Assembly: GCA_036785705.1 (NCBI GenBank)
Contig: JAWUZG010000084.1
Coordinates: 17,187,501-17,251,500 of the forward strand
DNA from: Acanthornis magna
Lineage: Eukaryota > Chordata > Aves > Passeriformes > Acanthizidae
Direction: 5' to 3'
Length of the DNA stretch: 64,000 nt
The notes below the pieces were generated by a model. That model made no database searches. It was not told the origin of the DNA and saw only the letters and a list, made by a program, of their open reading frames with translations. Positions 63,023 through 64,000 of this stretch are shown here, in pieces (the stretch's first letter is position 1; the number at the start of each line of letters is the position of its first letter). Both the position numbers and the translations under genes were made by a program.

Positions 63023-63497
63023 CATCATGGTTCAACCCCAGCCAGCAACACAGCTACTTGCTCATTTCCCCACCAGAGGGGTTGGGGAGATAATTGGAAG
63101 AGCAAGAGCTGGAAAACTCATGGGTTGAGATAAAGACAGTTCAACAGGTAAAGCAAGAGCCATGCACTCAGACAAAGCCAGTAAAGGAATTAATTCAATG
63201 CTTCCTATGGGCAGGCAGGTGTTCAGCCATCCCCAGGGAAGCAGGGCTCCATCACACAGAATGGTTACCTGGGAAGACAAATGCCATCACTCCAAACATC
63301 CCCCACTTTCTCCTTCATCCCCTCAGCCCTCTCACCACCATGGTGGCATGGAAAGCAGGAAAAGCCTTGGCTCTGTGTGAGCTCTGCTCAGCAATAACAA
63401 AAACATCTCTATTACCAGCACTGTTTTCAGCACAAATCCAAAACACAGTCCCATATCAGCCACTGTGAAGAAAACTACCCCAGCCAAACCCAGCACA
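63023..63497 (-). mobile_element. Solo LTR of the same ERVL-like family, promoter segment deleted
   Basis: On the plus strand the left end 'catcatggttcaaccccagcc' is the complement of the family's 3' terminus, and the right end 'ccccagccaaacccagcaca' is the complement of its 5' terminus. In between, 'aactcatgggttgagataaa', 'cagccatccccagggaagcag', 'acaaatgccatcactccaa', 'gctctgctcagcaataac' and 'cagcacaaatccaaaacaca' align with the LTR at 34043-34632 read backwards. At about 63320-63345 the copy jumps from the R region straight to distal U3, losing some 150 bp that include the TATA box. Pentamers ctatg (63018-63022) and ctctg (63498-63502) differ at one base, an aged 5-bp target-site duplication. 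No internal genes are present. The open frames 63094-63468 and 63162-63380 are shadows. Confidence 0.83.
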
Positions 63498-63502
63498 CTC
63501 TG

Positions 63503-64000
63503 CCATGTAGCCTTATAAATTCTCAGGCTGACTAATACCCAATCTGTGAAGCATGGCCATTGAATATGTTCTATTGGCTGCATTTCTCAATGGAATGGGC
63601 TTGCTGAGAGCCTGCTGGCAAATCATCAGCCGACGATTCTGCCTACTAGCTGGCTTCCACCTGCTTCTGTAAGCAGGCAAACTGCTTCAGTACCATATGG
63701 AAACAGACTTTGAATTGCACTGAGAACTTTCAGGATACAGCAAGATAACCAGTACTTGAAATTGTATTAATACAGGTTACCTAATTTAGAGATGATAGAC
63801 AATGCATAAATCAAACCTAAACACTGGTTCAGGACAGTGACTGATGTTGTCCTTTGAAAGATAAACCTCCAGGGATGAAGGGACACTCTTCAAACCTCAT
63901 TAACATAAAAAGAAATACTGCTTTTTCTATCTTAGAATCCTGGAGCAGAGCTGCATTTTGCTCCTAACACTGATCTCCTAAATGACATGAAAATTATCAG
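63503..64000. other. Non-coding right edge, nothing recognised
   Basis: Unique sequence after the last LTR; no exon or repeat that I can name. Confidence 0.5.

Overview
The window looks like avian nuclear DNA. It is A/T-rich and CpG-poor, and it carries a textbook 3' end of a chicken-repeat-1 (CR1) LINE ending in the octamer microsatellite typical of that family. It also carries three solo LTRs of a family common in bird genomes, whose termini read in + orientation as TGT[CT]CTG...GGTTTAAACCA. A songbird or other neoavian is possible, but I cannot fix the species.

I find no protein-coding gene, no convincing coding exon, no tRNA or rRNA and no CRISPR array in 64 kb. All open frames are short (up to about 140 codons), lack recognisable domains and overlap on both strands, as expected by chance. 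The window is best read as intergenic or deep intronic DNA, and its content is mainly a fossil record of transposable elements plus a few possible regulatory or structural sites.

Layout: 1-5130 is unique sequence with a (TGAA)n microsatellite and a small hairpin. At 5131-5360 there is a MIR-like SINE relic, followed by a minus-strand solo LTR with most of its U3 deleted (5427-5772). From 5773 to about 20.6 kb I recognise almost nothing, then a weak MIR relic (20610-20741). A GC-richer tract (22330-22920) contains a perfect 14-bp inverted repeat. A CpG-enriched tract with an AP-1 site runs into a MIR-like tail at 30849-31200. A nearly complete plus-strand solo LTR with a TATA box lies at 34043-34632. 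MIR relics follow at 35500, 38631, 42155 (the clearest) and 44975. A strikingly CpG-rich, TATA-containing, LTR-like or promoter-like block spans 45709-46487 and ends in a (CA)10 repeat. A long unremarkable stretch leads to the CR1 3' end (57221-57781) and, about 650 bp further on, a much older CR1 copy that still shows its reverse-transcriptase region (58440-59110). A third solo LTR (63023-63497, minus strand, promoter part deleted) lies near the right edge.

There is no operon-like cooperation to describe. The elements of most interest are the 45.7-46.5 kb block, which is either a young retroviral LTR or an unannotated promoter with a first exon, and the 30.8-31.2 kb tract, a candidate regulatory element. 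Family names and boundaries come from remembered consensus patterns, without any database search.
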